NCBI GenBank assembly: GCA_963777905.1
Contig: CAVZSM010000007.1
Span: 26,336 to 90,335, forward strand
Length of the DNA: 64,000 bases
From: Trebonia sp963777905
GTDB lineage: Bacteria; Actinomycetota; Actinomycetes; Streptosporangiales; Streptosporangiaceae
Direction of reading: 5' to 3'
A program made the translations under genes and the position numbers. Under the pieces are notes generated by a model. That model searched no databases. It was not told the origin of the DNA and saw only the letters and a program-made list of their open reading frames with translations. This document shows, piece by piece, positions 56,441-64,000 of the stretch; within the stretch, counting starts at the first letter, position 1, and each line of letters begins with the position of its first letter.

Positions 56441-57184
56441 TTACGAACGCGGCCTGATTCGCAGGCCCGCCATCCCGCCGTCGACCGCCAGCGACGTCCC
56501 TGTGACCGACGACGCCAGCGGGCTGGCGAGGTAGGCGATGCCGGCCGCCACCTCGTCAGGGCTGACCAGCCGCCCCATCGGCTGCCGGCGCTCCAGCGCG
56601 GCTCGCTCGGCGACCGGGTCGTCGGCCTGGTCGAGCAGCCGGCCGATCCACGGGGTGTCGGCGGTGCCCGGCAGGACGCAGTTGACCCTGATGCCCTCGT
56701 GGATGTGGTCGGCGGCCATCGCGAGCGTCAGCGACAGCACGGCGCCCTTCGTCGCGGAGTACAGCGCTCGCTGCGGCAGGCCGGCTATCGCGGCGACCGA
56801 GCAGGTGTTGACGATCGCGGCATGCCCAGACGCGCGCAGATAAGGCAGCGCGGCCCGGGCCGCCCGGACCATCCCGACGACGTTGACATCGAACACCCGG
56901 TGCCATTCATCGTCGGAGTTGTCGGCCACCGTCCCGATGGCGCCGATGCCCGCGTTGTTCACCAGGATGTCGATGCCGCCGAGCCGCTCCGCCGCGGTGT
57001 CGATCGCCTCCCGCACCGACGCGTCGTCCGTGACGTCCGCGTAAAGGCCGGTGAACTCGTCACCTGGTTTGAGGTCGAGCACCGCCACCTTCGCGTCGCG
57101 GCTGGCGAGCAACCGGGCGGTAGCCAGCCCGATCCCCGACCCGCCACCCGTTACAACCGCTGCAAGCCCGCTCAGTTCCGCCAT
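56441..57184 (-). CDS. Short-chain dehydrogenase/reductase
   Basis: 247 residues from ATG at 57184, with GGAAGG upstream. Classical SDR: GGGSGIGLATARLL, DILVNNAGIGAIGT, catalytic Ser in NTCSVAAIAGLPQRALYSAT, YSATKGAVL and C-terminal SVTGTSLAVDGGM. It most likely oxidises or reduces a hydroxyl/keto group of a small molecule. Its start lies 10 bases downstream of the LysR gene stop on the same strand, so they may be co-transcribed and act with the FAD monooxygenase across the divergent promoter. Confidence 0.92.
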   Translation of the reverse strand: MAELSGLAAVVTGGGSGIGLATARLLASRDAKVAVLDLKPGDEFTGLYADVTDDASVREAIDTAAERLGGIDILVNNAGIGAIGTVADNSDDEWHRVFDVNVVGMVRAARAALPYLRASGHAAIVNTCSVAAIAGLPQRALYSATKGAVLSLTLAMAADHIHEGIRVNCVLPGTADTPWIGRLLDQADDPVAERAALERRQPMGRLVSPDEVAAGIAYLASPLASSVTGTSLAVDGGMAGLRIRPRS

Positions 57185-57194
57185 GCCAACCTTC

Positions 57195-58124
57195 CTACAT
57201 CGAAGATCCATCCTGGTCCAGTTCGGCGGCGATCTCGGCGATGTGGGCGCGGATCCAGGCGTGCGCGGGGTCGGCGGAGTGCCGCGGGTGCCACCATAGC
57301 CGCTCGGTGATCCCGGGCAGCGCCACGGGCGGATCAAGCACCCGGATGGCGGCGGTGCGCCGCAGGTGCGGTACGGCCCGTTCCGGCACGACGGTCACCA
57401 GGTCGGTTCCCTCCAGCAGGAACGGCGCCAGCAGGAAGCTCTCGACAGTGAACTCGATGCGGCGCGGCACCCGGGACCGCTCGAGGTGCTGGTCGACGAT
57501 CGAGGCCGGCTGCACGCGTCCCACCGAGTAGACGAGGTGCCCGATCCGCAGGTAGTCGTCCATGGTCATCCGGTCGCCGACGGCCGAGTTGCCCGCCCAG
57601 ACGCAGCACAGCCACCGGTCGGCGAACAGCCGCTGGCTGTCCAGCTGCGCGTCGGGCATGATCTCCTCGGGCTCGATGACAAGATCGGCCGCGCCCTCGC
57701 GCAGCAGCCCGACCGGATCGGGCGAGCGCGGCAAGACCCGGATGGTGACCCCGGGTGCCGCGGCGGCCAGCCGCCGCACCAGCGGGCCGATGAGCATGAG
57801 CAGGCTGTAGTCGGAGCAGCTCACAGTCCAGGTCGCCCGGTCCGTCGCGGGATCGAAGCCGGTTCGCTGATCGAGCGCTGCCCGGATGATGGCCAGCGCG
57901 TCGCGAACGGGCTGCCGGAGCGCATCGGCCCGCGGCGTGGGTACCAGCGTGAAGCCGTCGCGGACCAGCAGGGGATCGCCGAACAGCTTGCGCAGCCGGG
58001 CGAGCGTGTTGCTCATGCCCGGCTGGCTCAGGCTGAGCCGGGCCGCCGCCCGGGTCACGCTGCGCTCGTCCATCAGCGCGTCGAACGCCACCAAGAGGTT
58101 GAGGTCTACTCCAGCCAGATCCAT
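57195..58124 (-). CDS. LysR-family transcriptional regulator
   Basis: 309 residues. N-terminal winged helix: LVAFDALMDERSVTRAAARL, then LSQPGMSNTLARLRKLFGDP LL. C-terminal co-inducer domain of periplasmic-binding type, NodD/NahR-like with VSCSDYSLLMLIGPLVRRL. It is divergent from the FAD monooxygenase gene, the standard LysR arrangement, so it probably controls that gene in response to an aromatic or polyketide substrate. Confidence 0.92.
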   Translation of the reverse strand: MDLAGVDLNLLVAFDALMDERSVTRAAARLSLSQPGMSNTLARLRKLFGDPLLVRDGFTLVPTPRADALRQPVRDALAIIRAALDQRTGFDPATDRATWTVSCSDYSLLMLIGPLVRRLAAAAPGVTIRVLPRSPDPVGLLREGAADLVIEPEEIMPDAQLDSQRLFADRWLCCVWAGNSAVGDRMTMDDYLRIGHLVYSVGRVQPASIVDQHLERSRVPRRIEFTVESFLLAPFLLEGTDLVTVVPERAVPHLRRTAAIRVLDPPVALPGITERLWWHPRHSADPAHAWIRAHIAEIAAELDQDGSSM

Positions 58125-58219
58125 GACGCCTTGCCTACCAATGATTATTCAGTTCAGCAATGTTCTGCATTCACAAGTTCCGTTGGCCGAATATCAAGTG
58201 GCAGTCCTACGATCAGGCC

Positions 58220-59920
58220 GTGACCGGGCAAGACGAAGAAATCCAGGTCCCCGTACTGATCGTCGGCGGGAGCCTGGTGGGCCTGTCCACGGCCCTGCTC
58301 CTCGCGCGGCTCGGAGTCGAGTCGCTCGTGGTGGAGCGCCACTCCGGTACCGCGATCCACCCCCGTGCCGGGCATTTCAACCTGCGCACCCTGGAGATCC
58401 TGCGGTCCGCGGGACTGGAGGACACCGTCCGGCGCAAGTCGCGTGAGCAGTACCCGCCGGACGGCGGGATCAGCAACGTCGAGTCCCTGGCTGGGCGGGA
58501 GATCGCCACCTACTTCACCGACCTCAACACCGGCGTCGCCGAGTTCAGCCCGACGATCCGGCTGTTCATCAACCAGGACGCGCTCGAGCCGATCCTGCGG
58601 GAACACGCCGAGTCGCTGGGCGCGCGGACGCGATACCGCACCGAATGCACCAGCCTGGAGCAGGACGGTGACGGCATAACCGCGGTGCTCACCGGCGCGG
58701 CGACCGGGACTCAGTCCCGGGTGCGGGCACGGTACGCGGTCGCCGCCGACGGCAACCGCAGCCCCGTCAGGAACCGGCTGGGCATCGGCATGCGCGGCCA
58801 CGGCGTGCTGTCGAACAGCATCACCATTTACTTCCGCGCGGAGCGGGACCTCGCGCCGCTGCTGGCCGGCCGGAATCAGGGCGTCCACTACGTCACCAAC
58901 CCGGTGCTGCGCGGGTTCTTCCGCCTAGACCGCAGCGGCAACGGCGGCTTCCTCGTGGTGAACCTCGTGGGAGACACGGCCCGCCCCGAGATCGTGGCGG
59001 CCTACCCGGAGGCGCCCTGGGCGAACGTCGCCGAGGGGATCACGAAGGACCGCGCGCTCGAACTGCTGCGCGCGGCGATCGGCGTTCCGGGGATGCCGCT
59101 GGTCATCGAGGACATCGCGACCTGGCAGGCCGTCGCCGATGTCGCCGACAGGTACTCCGACGGGCGGGTCTTCCTGGCCGGCGATGCCGTGCACGTGGTC
59201 CCGCCGAACGGGGGCTTCGGCGGCAACACCGGCGTCCAGGACGCGCACAACCTCGCCTGGAAGCTCGCGCTCGTGCTGAACGGGACCGCGGGGCCGGGCC
59301 TGCTGGCGACGTACGACGCGGAACGGCGGCCGGTCGGCGAGTTCACCGTTGAGCAGTCCTACGCGAGGTACGTCACCCGGGTGGCGCCGTACCTCGGCAC
59401 CGCGGACGCGCAGCCGGTCGTTGACGACCTCTACCTGGAACTCGGCTACCGTTACGACTCACCCGCCATCATCGCCGAACCGGGCGACGACCGGCCGCAG
59501 CACCAGCACCCGCGCGACTGCACGGGTCAGCCAGGCTCGCGAGCGCCGCACGTCTTCTTGCGCCGCGGGGGCACGCGGCTGTCCACGCTCGACCTGTTCG
59601 GCGGGAACTTCGTCCTGCTGACGGGCGCCCGCGGCGCCGCATGGTGTGACCTGGCACGCGACGCGGCGCGCCCGCTGGGCGTCGGGCTCGACGCCTACCA
59701 GGTGGCCGACGGGGAGGTCGGGGAGCAGGCGGCCGGTGAACTCGCGGACGCGGACTCTGGCTTCTGTGCCGCCTACGGGATCTCCCCGGACGGCGCGGTC
59801 CTCGTCCGGCCAGACGGCTTCGTCGCCTGGCGCGCCGCGGACGCCACGAACGCCACGAACGCCACGGCCGAGGGCATGACGGGCATCCTGTCCCGTGTGC
59901 TATGCCGGGCGAACGCCTAG
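58220..59920 (+). CDS. FAD-dependent aromatic monooxygenase (PHBH/TetX-like)
   Basis: 566 residues from GTG at 58220; ATG at 58160 is in frame and would add 20 residues. FAD-binding VLIVGGSLVGLSTALLLARL at the start, the DG motif region YAVAADGNRSPVRNRLGI and GRVFLAGDAVHVVPPNGGFG followed by NTGVQDAHNLAWKL. The C-terminal ~150 residues are the thioredoxin-like domain of the larger members (aklavinone hydroxylase, phenol hydroxylase type). It hydroxylates an aromatic or polyketide ring with NAD(P)H and oxygen. With the SDR it suggests a small catabolic or tailoring pathway. Confidence 0.92.
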   Translation: MTGQDEEIQVPVLIVGGSLVGLSTALLLARLGVESLVVERHSGTAIHPRAGHFNLRTLEILRSAGLEDTVRRKSREQYPPDGGISNVESLAGREIATYFTDLNTGVAEFSPTIRLFINQDALEPILREHAESLGARTRYRTECTSLEQDGDGITAVLTGAATGTQSRVRARYAVAADGNRSPVRNRLGIGMRGHGVLSNSITIYFRAERDLAPLLAGRNQGVHYVTNPVLRGFFRLDRSGNGGFLVVNLVGDTARPEIVAAYPEAPWANVAEGITKDRALELLRAAIGVPGMPLVIEDIATWQAVADVADRYSDGRVFLAGDAVHVVPPNGGFGGNTGVQDAHNLAWKLALVLNGTAGPGLLATYDAERRPVGEFTVEQSYARYVTRVAPYLGTADAQPVVDDLYLELGYRYDSPAIIAEPGDDRPQHQHPRDCTGQPGSRAPHVFLRRGGTRLSTLDLFGGNFVLLTGARGAAWCDLARDAARPLGVGLDAYQVADGEVGEQAAGELADADSGFCAAYGISPDGAVLVRPDGFVAWRAADATNATNATAEGMTGILSRVLCRANA

Positions 59921-59936
59921 CCGGCTTCCTGCGTGA

Positions 59937-60965
59937 TCAGCGGATGGCGAACCAGGCGAGGCTGCCCAGGCCCGCGATAAGGCAGTAGATGGCGAAGGGG
60001 ACCAGGGACCGAGCCTTGCTGAAGTAACGGACTAGGAACCGGACCGAGAAATAGGCAGCGAGGCCGGACAGCAGGCTGCCGGCCAGGACCTGGCCGTGGA
60101 TGCCGGCGCCGAGCGGGCCGAACAGGTCCGGGATCTTCAGCACGCCGGCGGCGAGGATAACCGGGGTGGACAGCAGGAAGGAGTAGCGAACCGCGTCCTC
60201 CCGGGACAGGCCGCGGAACATGCCGGTGACGGTGACCATGCCGTCCCGGCTGATGCCCGGCAGCAGGGCGAAGACCTGGACGGCGCCGATCACGATGGCC
60301 TTGCCGAACCCCATCCCGGCCAGCCGCCCGTCCTCGGCCGTCTCGGGGCTGTCCGCTGACTGCTCGACGGGCTGTTGCCGCAGGCCGGACAGCGGTGAGG
60401 CCGGGTACCTCCCGGGCGACTGAGCCGGGTAGCCGGCCGCGGTCATCGCGCGCTGCGGGGTAGCTGGCGCGGCCATGGCAGGCTGTTGTGCCGCACCGTG
60501 CTCGCCGGAGCGGCGCCGCGCGCGTTCCCCGGCCAGCAGGATCACCCCGTTGACAGCCAGGAACAGCGCGGTCGGGACTGGCTTGCTGAACACGACCCGG
60601 AACGTGTGCTCGAGCGCGAGCCCGGCCAGGCCCACGGGGATGGTCGCCAGCACGATCATCCAGGCCAGCTTCTGCTCGGCCGTGGCGATCGTCCGGTCCC
60701 GCAGCGAGGAGACGAACCCGGTGACGATCCGCGCCCAGTCGTGCCGGAAGTAGATGATCAACGCCGCCGCGGTCGCCACGTGCAAGCCGACGATGAACGC
60801 CAGGTACGGCGACTCAGGCCTGGACACACTGAGGTCCTGTGCCCAGGAACCTCCCACCAGGGCGGGAATCAGCACGCTGTGGCCCAGGCTGGAGACCGGG
60901 AACAGCTCGGTGACTCCCTGGATCAGGCCAATGACCATGGCCTCGGCATACGTCAGGTGCGACAT
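59937..60965 (-). CDS. uppP: Undecaprenyl-diphosphatase UppP (BacA type)
   Basis: 342 residues, an integral membrane enzyme that recycles the wall lipid carrier. Conserved motifs: GVTELFPVSSLGHSVLIP near residue 20 and LLPGISRDGMVTVTGMFRG in the second half. It is longer than the usual ~270 residues because of a ~65-residue Pro/Gln/Ala-rich insertion in the middle (AAQQPAMAAPATPQRAM and following), probably a disordered loop. Three overlapping half-sites of a TCTACA-type operator lie just upstream. Confidence 0.93.
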   Translation of the reverse strand: MSHLTYAEAMVIGLIQGVTELFPVSSLGHSVLIPALVGGSWAQDLSVSRPESPYLAFIVGLHVATAAALIIYFRHDWARIVTGFVSSLRDRTIATAEQKLAWMIVLATIPVGLAGLALEHTFRVVFSKPVPTALFLAVNGVILLAGERARRRSGEHGAAQQPAMAAPATPQRAMTAAGYPAQSPGRYPASPLSGLRQQPVEQSADSPETAEDGRLAGMGFGKAIVIGAVQVFALLPGISRDGMVTVTGMFRGLSREDAVRYSFLLSTPVILAAGVLKIPDLFGPLGAGIHGQVLAGSLLSGLAAYFSVRFLVRYFSKARSLVPFAIYCLIAGLGSLAWFAIR

Positions 60966-60999
60966 CCGGTTCCCGCTCGCTTTCTGTGCAGCCTGAACA

Positions 61000-61024
61000 T
61001 CTACATTGATGTAGAAATTCTACA
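61000..61024. promoter_or_regulatory. Triple half-site operator upstream of uppP
   Basis: TCTACAT-TG-ATGTAGA (61000-61015) overlaps TGTAGAA-A-TTCTACA (61010-61024): two perfect dyads sharing the middle half-site, ending 35-59 bases upstream of the uppP start. The TACA/TGTA cores recall BlaI/MecI-CopY-type operators. The stretch is AT-rich against a GC-rich background. Confidence 0.6.
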
Positions 61025-61169
61025 CACAGGTAGCTGACAGCGCGGCGAAAAGGCAACGTGAACACCGGGACGCTGAGTGCGGTGGCCGCCGCGGCCGGGT
61101 CGGTAGTTTCCACGGGGACAACCTGGTCACGGCCGTGTCGAACACGTGCTGAGAACGAGCCCGGGTCGC

Positions 61170-62498
61170 TTACTCCTGCATCTCTTGCGTCTGCACGCCA
61201 GGAGCCTGGTGGCTTGCCGGGACCTGACTGGTCGCGGCGGAGTGCGCTGGCGGAGCCTGCAGCCAGGTGCGCGCGGCGACGGTCAGGGTCTCGATGCCGG
61301 TGCTGAGGGTCGGTTCGATGACGGGCGCGAAGTACGGCGAGTGGTTGCCGGGCAGCGAGTCGAGCCGTCCCTCGGCCATCGCGCTGAGCACTGTCTGGGT
61401 GTCAGGACCGCCCCAGAACCAGAAGACGGTGGGTATGCCCGCGGCTTCGCCGAAGATGCCAACGTCCTCGCTGGCGGTGACCAGCGGCATGGGCAGCAGG
61501 CGCTCCGGACCGAAGTGACCGGTGAAGGCGGCCATGGTGGCCTCAGTCGCGACAGGGTCGCTGACCAGCCTCGGCGTGCTGATATTCCAGGTGATCTGCG
61601 GCGGGCGCGGCGCAGTGCTGGCCGTGGCCTCAGCGGCGATGATGCGCTCGATCGAGGCGCGGACCAGATCGCGGATCTGCGGGGAGTAGGTGCGGATGTT
61701 AATGCCGAGTTCGGCGGTGTCCGGGATGATGTTGTCCTTGGTCCCCGCTTGCAGCCGTCCGACCGTGACGACGGCGGTTTCCGCGGGCGAGACTTGGCGC
61801 GCGACGATGCCCTGGAGCCGCGTCACGATGTGCGCGGCCATGAGTACCGGGTCGATGGCGGCCTCGGGGCGGGAGCCGTGACCCCCCTGGCCGTACAGGA
61901 CCACCTGCACGGAGTCGCTGGCGGCCATGACCGGCCCGCTGGCGTAACCGATCATCCCGGCCGGCAGCGGACCGACATGCTGACCGAGCACGATGCCCGG
62001 CACCGGGAACCGCCGGAACAGGCCGTCATCCACCATGTCCTTGGCGCCGCGGCCCAGTTCCTCGGCCGGCTGGAACACTACGAGCAAAGTCCCGGACCAG
62101 GTGCCGGGGGTGCGGGCGAGCAGGGCCGCGGCACCCAGCAGGCAGGCGGCGTGCATGTCATGCCCGCAGGCGTGCATGACAGGGACCTCTTCCCCATCCT
62201 GGCCGCGAGCGCGGGCCGTGCTCGCGTAAGGCAGGCCGGTCTTTTCCTCGACGGGCAGGGCGTCGAAGTCAGCGCGCAGCATCACCACAGGGCCGTCGCC
62301 GTTGCGCAGCAGCCCGACTACCCCCGTGCCGCCGACCTGCTCGGTGACCTCGAAGCCCAGCGGCCACAGCGCGTCGGCGACTAGCCGGGCGGTACGGTGC
62401 TCCTGCAGCGACAGCTCGGGATGCTGATGCAGGTCCCGGTAGAAGTCCGCGAGCTCGGCACTCAGTTCCGCTAGCCCGGCCCACATGGTGTCCGTCAT
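61170..62498 (-). CDS. M20-family metal-dependent amidohydrolase
   Basis: 442 residues. It follows the N-acyl amino acid/hippurate hydrolase (M20D) group: LHQHPELSLQEHRTARLVAD, the metal motif HACGHDMHAACLLGAAALLA, VFQPAEELGRGAKDMVDDGL and the dimerisation part GHGSRPEAAIDPVLMAAHIV. TASEDVGIFGEAAGIPTVFW is the conserved end motif. The likely reaction is hydrolysis of an N-acyl or N-carbamoyl amino acid. No partner gene is adjacent. Confidence 0.92.
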   Translation of the reverse strand: MTDTMWAGLAELSAELADFYRDLHQHPELSLQEHRTARLVADALWPLGFEVTEQVGGTGVVGLLRNGDGPVVMLRADFDALPVEEKTGLPYASTARARGQDGEEVPVMHACGHDMHAACLLGAAALLARTPGTWSGTLLVVFQPAEELGRGAKDMVDDGLFRRFPVPGIVLGQHVGPLPAGMIGYASGPVMAASDSVQVVLYGQGGHGSRPEAAIDPVLMAAHIVTRLQGIVARQVSPAETAVVTVGRLQAGTKDNIIPDTAELGINIRTYSPQIRDLVRASIERIIAAEATASTAPRPPQITWNISTPRLVSDPVATEATMAAFTGHFGPERLLPMPLVTASEDVGIFGEAAGIPTVFWFWGGPDTQTVLSAMAEGRLDSLPGNHSPYFAPVIEPTLSTGIETLTVAARTWLQAPPAHSAATSQVPASHQAPGVQTQEMQE

Positions 62499-62548
62499 GA
62501 GCTCTCCCCATCCGGCGCAGACGGCCGTCCCCCTGTTGTCGCTACTGT

Positions 62549-62731
62549 TCAGCCGGACCGGTGTCCAGCCCGCCGCCGGGACCGGTGTGCAATCCGCCGC
62601 CGGGACCGGTCTCCGATTACGTACACGCGTATGAAGATCAGCAGGATTAGCGCAATGACGGCGACCACGAACACCCAGCCGTAGGGCAGGTAACGGGGCA
62701 TCGCCGGCATAACCGCGACACCGGTCAGCAT
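62549..62731 (-). CDS. Small single-span membrane protein
   Basis: 60 residues from ATG at 62731, with AGGAGCAAGG upstream. One hydrophobic helix (WVFVVAVIALILLIFIRVYV) and a basic Arg-rich tail made of repeats encoded by a duplicated GC-rich unit. No family recognised. Not strongly supported, but the start signal is good and the helix is clear. Confidence 0.5.
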   Translation of the reverse strand: MLTGVAVMPAMPRYLPYGWVFVVAVIALILLIFIRVYVIGDRSRRRIAHRSRRRAGHRSG

Positions 62732-62778
62732 TACCTTGCTCCTGCCGAGTAGTTACAGGGCGGCCAGGCCCAACGGTG

Positions 62779-63306
62779 TCACGATACGTCTTGAATACCG
62801 GGCTGGTCTACCTTGCCGCATAGCGCGTCAAGCCGCTCCAGTGTCCTGGCCATGCTCTCGACCCAGATCTTGCCGTTGTCCATCCCGGCACGCTCTTTTT
62901 CCGGCGCTCGTGAGCAGTCGTAGATTTCGGTCACGATGGTCGCATCCGGGCCATCGGGGGTTAGCTGGTAGCTCCACCGATGCCCCCAGCGGGCCGGCTC
63001 CGGACTGTCCTGGGCGGCGTCGGGATGTCCGCGCCCGGCTTCGGGCTCCCAGCCGATCCGCCGGTCTCGCTCGTACTCGACCACGTGGTTGTTCATCTCG
63101 TAGTCGCCGAGATGAGAGAAGTACATCCTCATCACGAAGACGTCTCCCACCCCCGAGATCACCGCGGTGGAACCCGCTCCCCGCAAACTCTCCGAGCCGT
63201 CGAACTCCGGATGCCGCGCAGGATTGGCAAGGACCTGGAAGATTTCGTGCGCCGGGGCGCAGATCCGCCGTGATACGGCAACAGGCTGGTATTCATCGTC
63301 AGTCAC
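62779..63306 (-). CDS. SRPBCC-fold protein
   Basis: 175 residues from GTG at 63306. It has the polyketide-cyclase/dehydrase pattern: RRICAPAHEIFQVLANPARH, EFDGSESLRGAG, then FFSHLGDYEMNNHVVEYERD-like strands and RWSYQLTPDGPDATIVTEIY, ending with a long helix. SRPBCC proteins bind hydrophobic ligands; this type is often annotated as polyketide cyclase without proof. Divergent from the esterase gene at the window end with 68 bases between. Confidence 0.87.
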   Translation of the reverse strand: MTDDEYQPVAVSRRICAPAHEIFQVLANPARHPEFDGSESLRGAGSTAVISGVGDVFVMRMYFSHLGDYEMNNHVVEYERDRRIGWEPEAGRGHPDAAQDSPEPARWGHRWSYQLTPDGPDATIVTEIYDCSRAPEKERAGMDNGKIWVESMARTLERLDALCGKVDQPGIQDVS

Positions 63307-63374
63307 GGCAGGTAAGACGCACCATCGCTCAGCAACTCATCGCCTGGGGCCGACCGTCAGCTTCGGAACTTACA

Positions 63375-64000
63375 ATGTCGTCCATCAGGGGAGAGCTCGT
63401 CGCCGAGACGTTCAACTACGACGGCGGCCGGCTGGTGACGGTGTACGTCCCGCCAGTTCCGGCCGAGGCAGTCGTGTTCGCCGGTGACGGCCAGTTGATC
63501 TCGCGGTGGGGCGGCGTCCTTGAGGCCGCCGACGTACCGCCGACCATGATTGTCGGTACCCACGGGCTGGACGACGAGATGCTGCGGCTCCACGAGTACT
63601 CGCCGGCATTTGACGCGGAGCGGTTCGCGGCACACGAGAAGTTCTTCGTGGAAGACGTCCGCCAATGGGCGCGGTCACGTTTCGGAGTCGCGCTGCCCGC
63701 CGAGCGCACAGCGGTGTTTGGTGTCTCCGCGAGCGGCGAGCTCGCGCTCGCCATGGGGCTTCGCCATCCCGACATCTACGGTGCGGTCTTCTGTGCGTCG
63801 CCGGGCGCGGGCTACCGGCCGCCTGCCGTGATGCCGAAGTCGCTTCCGCGCGCGTACCTCGTCGCCGGCACGCTGGAGCCGTTCTTTCTCGAGAACGCGA
63901 CCCGCTGGGACGTCGCGCTGCGCGGCGCGGGTGCGGACGTTGTCATGACCGAGCGGGCCGGGTCGCACGGCGGCGCGTTCTGGAGAGAAGAGTTCCCGCT
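63375..64000 (+). CDS. Alpha/beta-hydrolase esterase, N-terminal part
   Basis: At least 208 residues from ATG at 63375; the gene runs off the right edge. It resembles the enterochelin-esterase/esterase-D type: VTVYVPPVPAEAVVFAGDGQ, then PPTMIVGTHGLDDEMLRLHE, VEDVRQWARSRFGVALPAER, and the nucleophile region TAVFGVSASGELALAMGLRH. The usual GxSxG reads GVSASG, so the residue after the nucleophile elbow is Ser where Gly is normal. A later GSHGG probably holds the catalytic His. Function: esterase or hydrolase of unknown substrate. Confidence 0.85.
   Translation, partial: MSSIRGELVAETFNYDGGRLVTVYVPPVPAEAVVFAGDGQLISRWGGVLEAADVPPTMIVGTHGLDDEMLRLHEYSPAFDAERFAAHEKFFVEDVRQWARSRFGVALPAERTAVFGVSASGELALAMGLRHPDIYGAVFCASPGAGYRPPAVMPKSLPRAYLVAGTLEPFFLENATRWDVALRGAGADVVMTERAGSHGGAFWREEFP

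Noticed and set aside
1..64000. tRNA, rRNA and CRISPR elements
   Set aside because: I looked through the intergenic stretches and found no cloverleaf with CCA-type end, no rRNA-like sequence and no regularly spaced repeat array.

Overview
The window is a 64-kb piece of chromosome from a high-GC Gram-positive actinobacterium. Evidence is the strong GC bias, frequent GTG starts, many 4-base stop/start overlaps (ATGA, GTGA) and signature genes: WhiB1, SigR/RsrA, PdtaS, DasR, nickel SOD with its maturation protease, UsfX/SigF, DprE2 with a decaprenyl-phosphate phosphoribosyltransferase, and DUF6104 after Kgd. It looks like a Streptosporangiales/Streptomyces-type spore-former relative; I cannot name the genus. 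I see no prophage, insertion sequence, CRISPR array, rRNA or tRNA.

Layout. 1-5.9 kb: the 3' end of kgd (2-oxoglutarate decarboxylase/dehydrogenase E1), a DUF4097-PadR pair, a quinone-reductase-like enzyme, malic enzyme and a CGNR-type regulator. 5.9-10.2 kb: a membrane-anchored CbbX-like AAA ATPase, an APC permease and divergent sodX/sodN. 10.3-15.2 kb: rsbW(usfX)-sigF, a diacylglycerol-kinase-like enzyme, whiB1 and pdtaS. 15.2-18.0 kb: a tightly coupled bioF-dasR-bioD operon. 18.1-21.8 kb: a DUF3311/MctP monocarboxylate transporter and a frameshifted thiamine-diphosphate enzyme. 21.9-26.7 kb: universal stress protein, a small biotinylated carrier, biotin carboxylase and two HD-GYP-type membrane proteins. 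27.0-34.6 kb: rsrA-sigR, methyltransferase, DksA-like protein, SRAP peptidase, aroA, rsgA, hisN and a CBS protein. 34.8-38.6 kb: a three-gene cassette of unrecognised proteins, the best candidate for an undescribed system. 38.9-45.6 kb: a PolA-like polymerase behind a dense cluster of TGGTC/GACCA motifs, a UMP-kinase paralogue, a MoxR-ATPase/vWA pair, a YoaK-type protein and a decayed P450. 45.6-50.2 kb: response regulator, DprE2, UbiA-type transferase and a collagen-like secreted phosphodiester glycosidase. 50.3-64 kb: peptide deformylase, Hsp20 with an HspR-like MerR regulator, propionyl/acetyl-CoA synthetase, methyltransferase, a LysR-controlled SDR/FAD-monooxygenase locus, uppP, an M20 hydrolase, an SRPBCC protein and the start of an esterase.

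How the pieces work together. From memory of the M. tuberculosis map, whiB1, pdtaS, the small biotinylated protein, rsrA/rshA, sigR/sigH, the SRAP gene, aroA and rsgA form one conserved neighbourhood (Rv3219-Rv3228); here it is opened by insertions. Stress and redox control dominates: SigR/RsrA for thiol stress, SigF/RsbW for general stress, WhiB1 (Fe-S/NO), Ni-SOD, USP and Hsp20. Three intergenic sites match the mycobacterial CRP consensus exactly (CGTGA-N6-TCACA), upstream of the AAA/permease genes, whiB1 and the mctP operon. A textbook SigR promoter sits a few bases upstream of an in-frame alternative sigR start, suggesting the long SigR' isoform known in Streptomyces. All functional statements are by recognition of motifs and family features; no searches were run.
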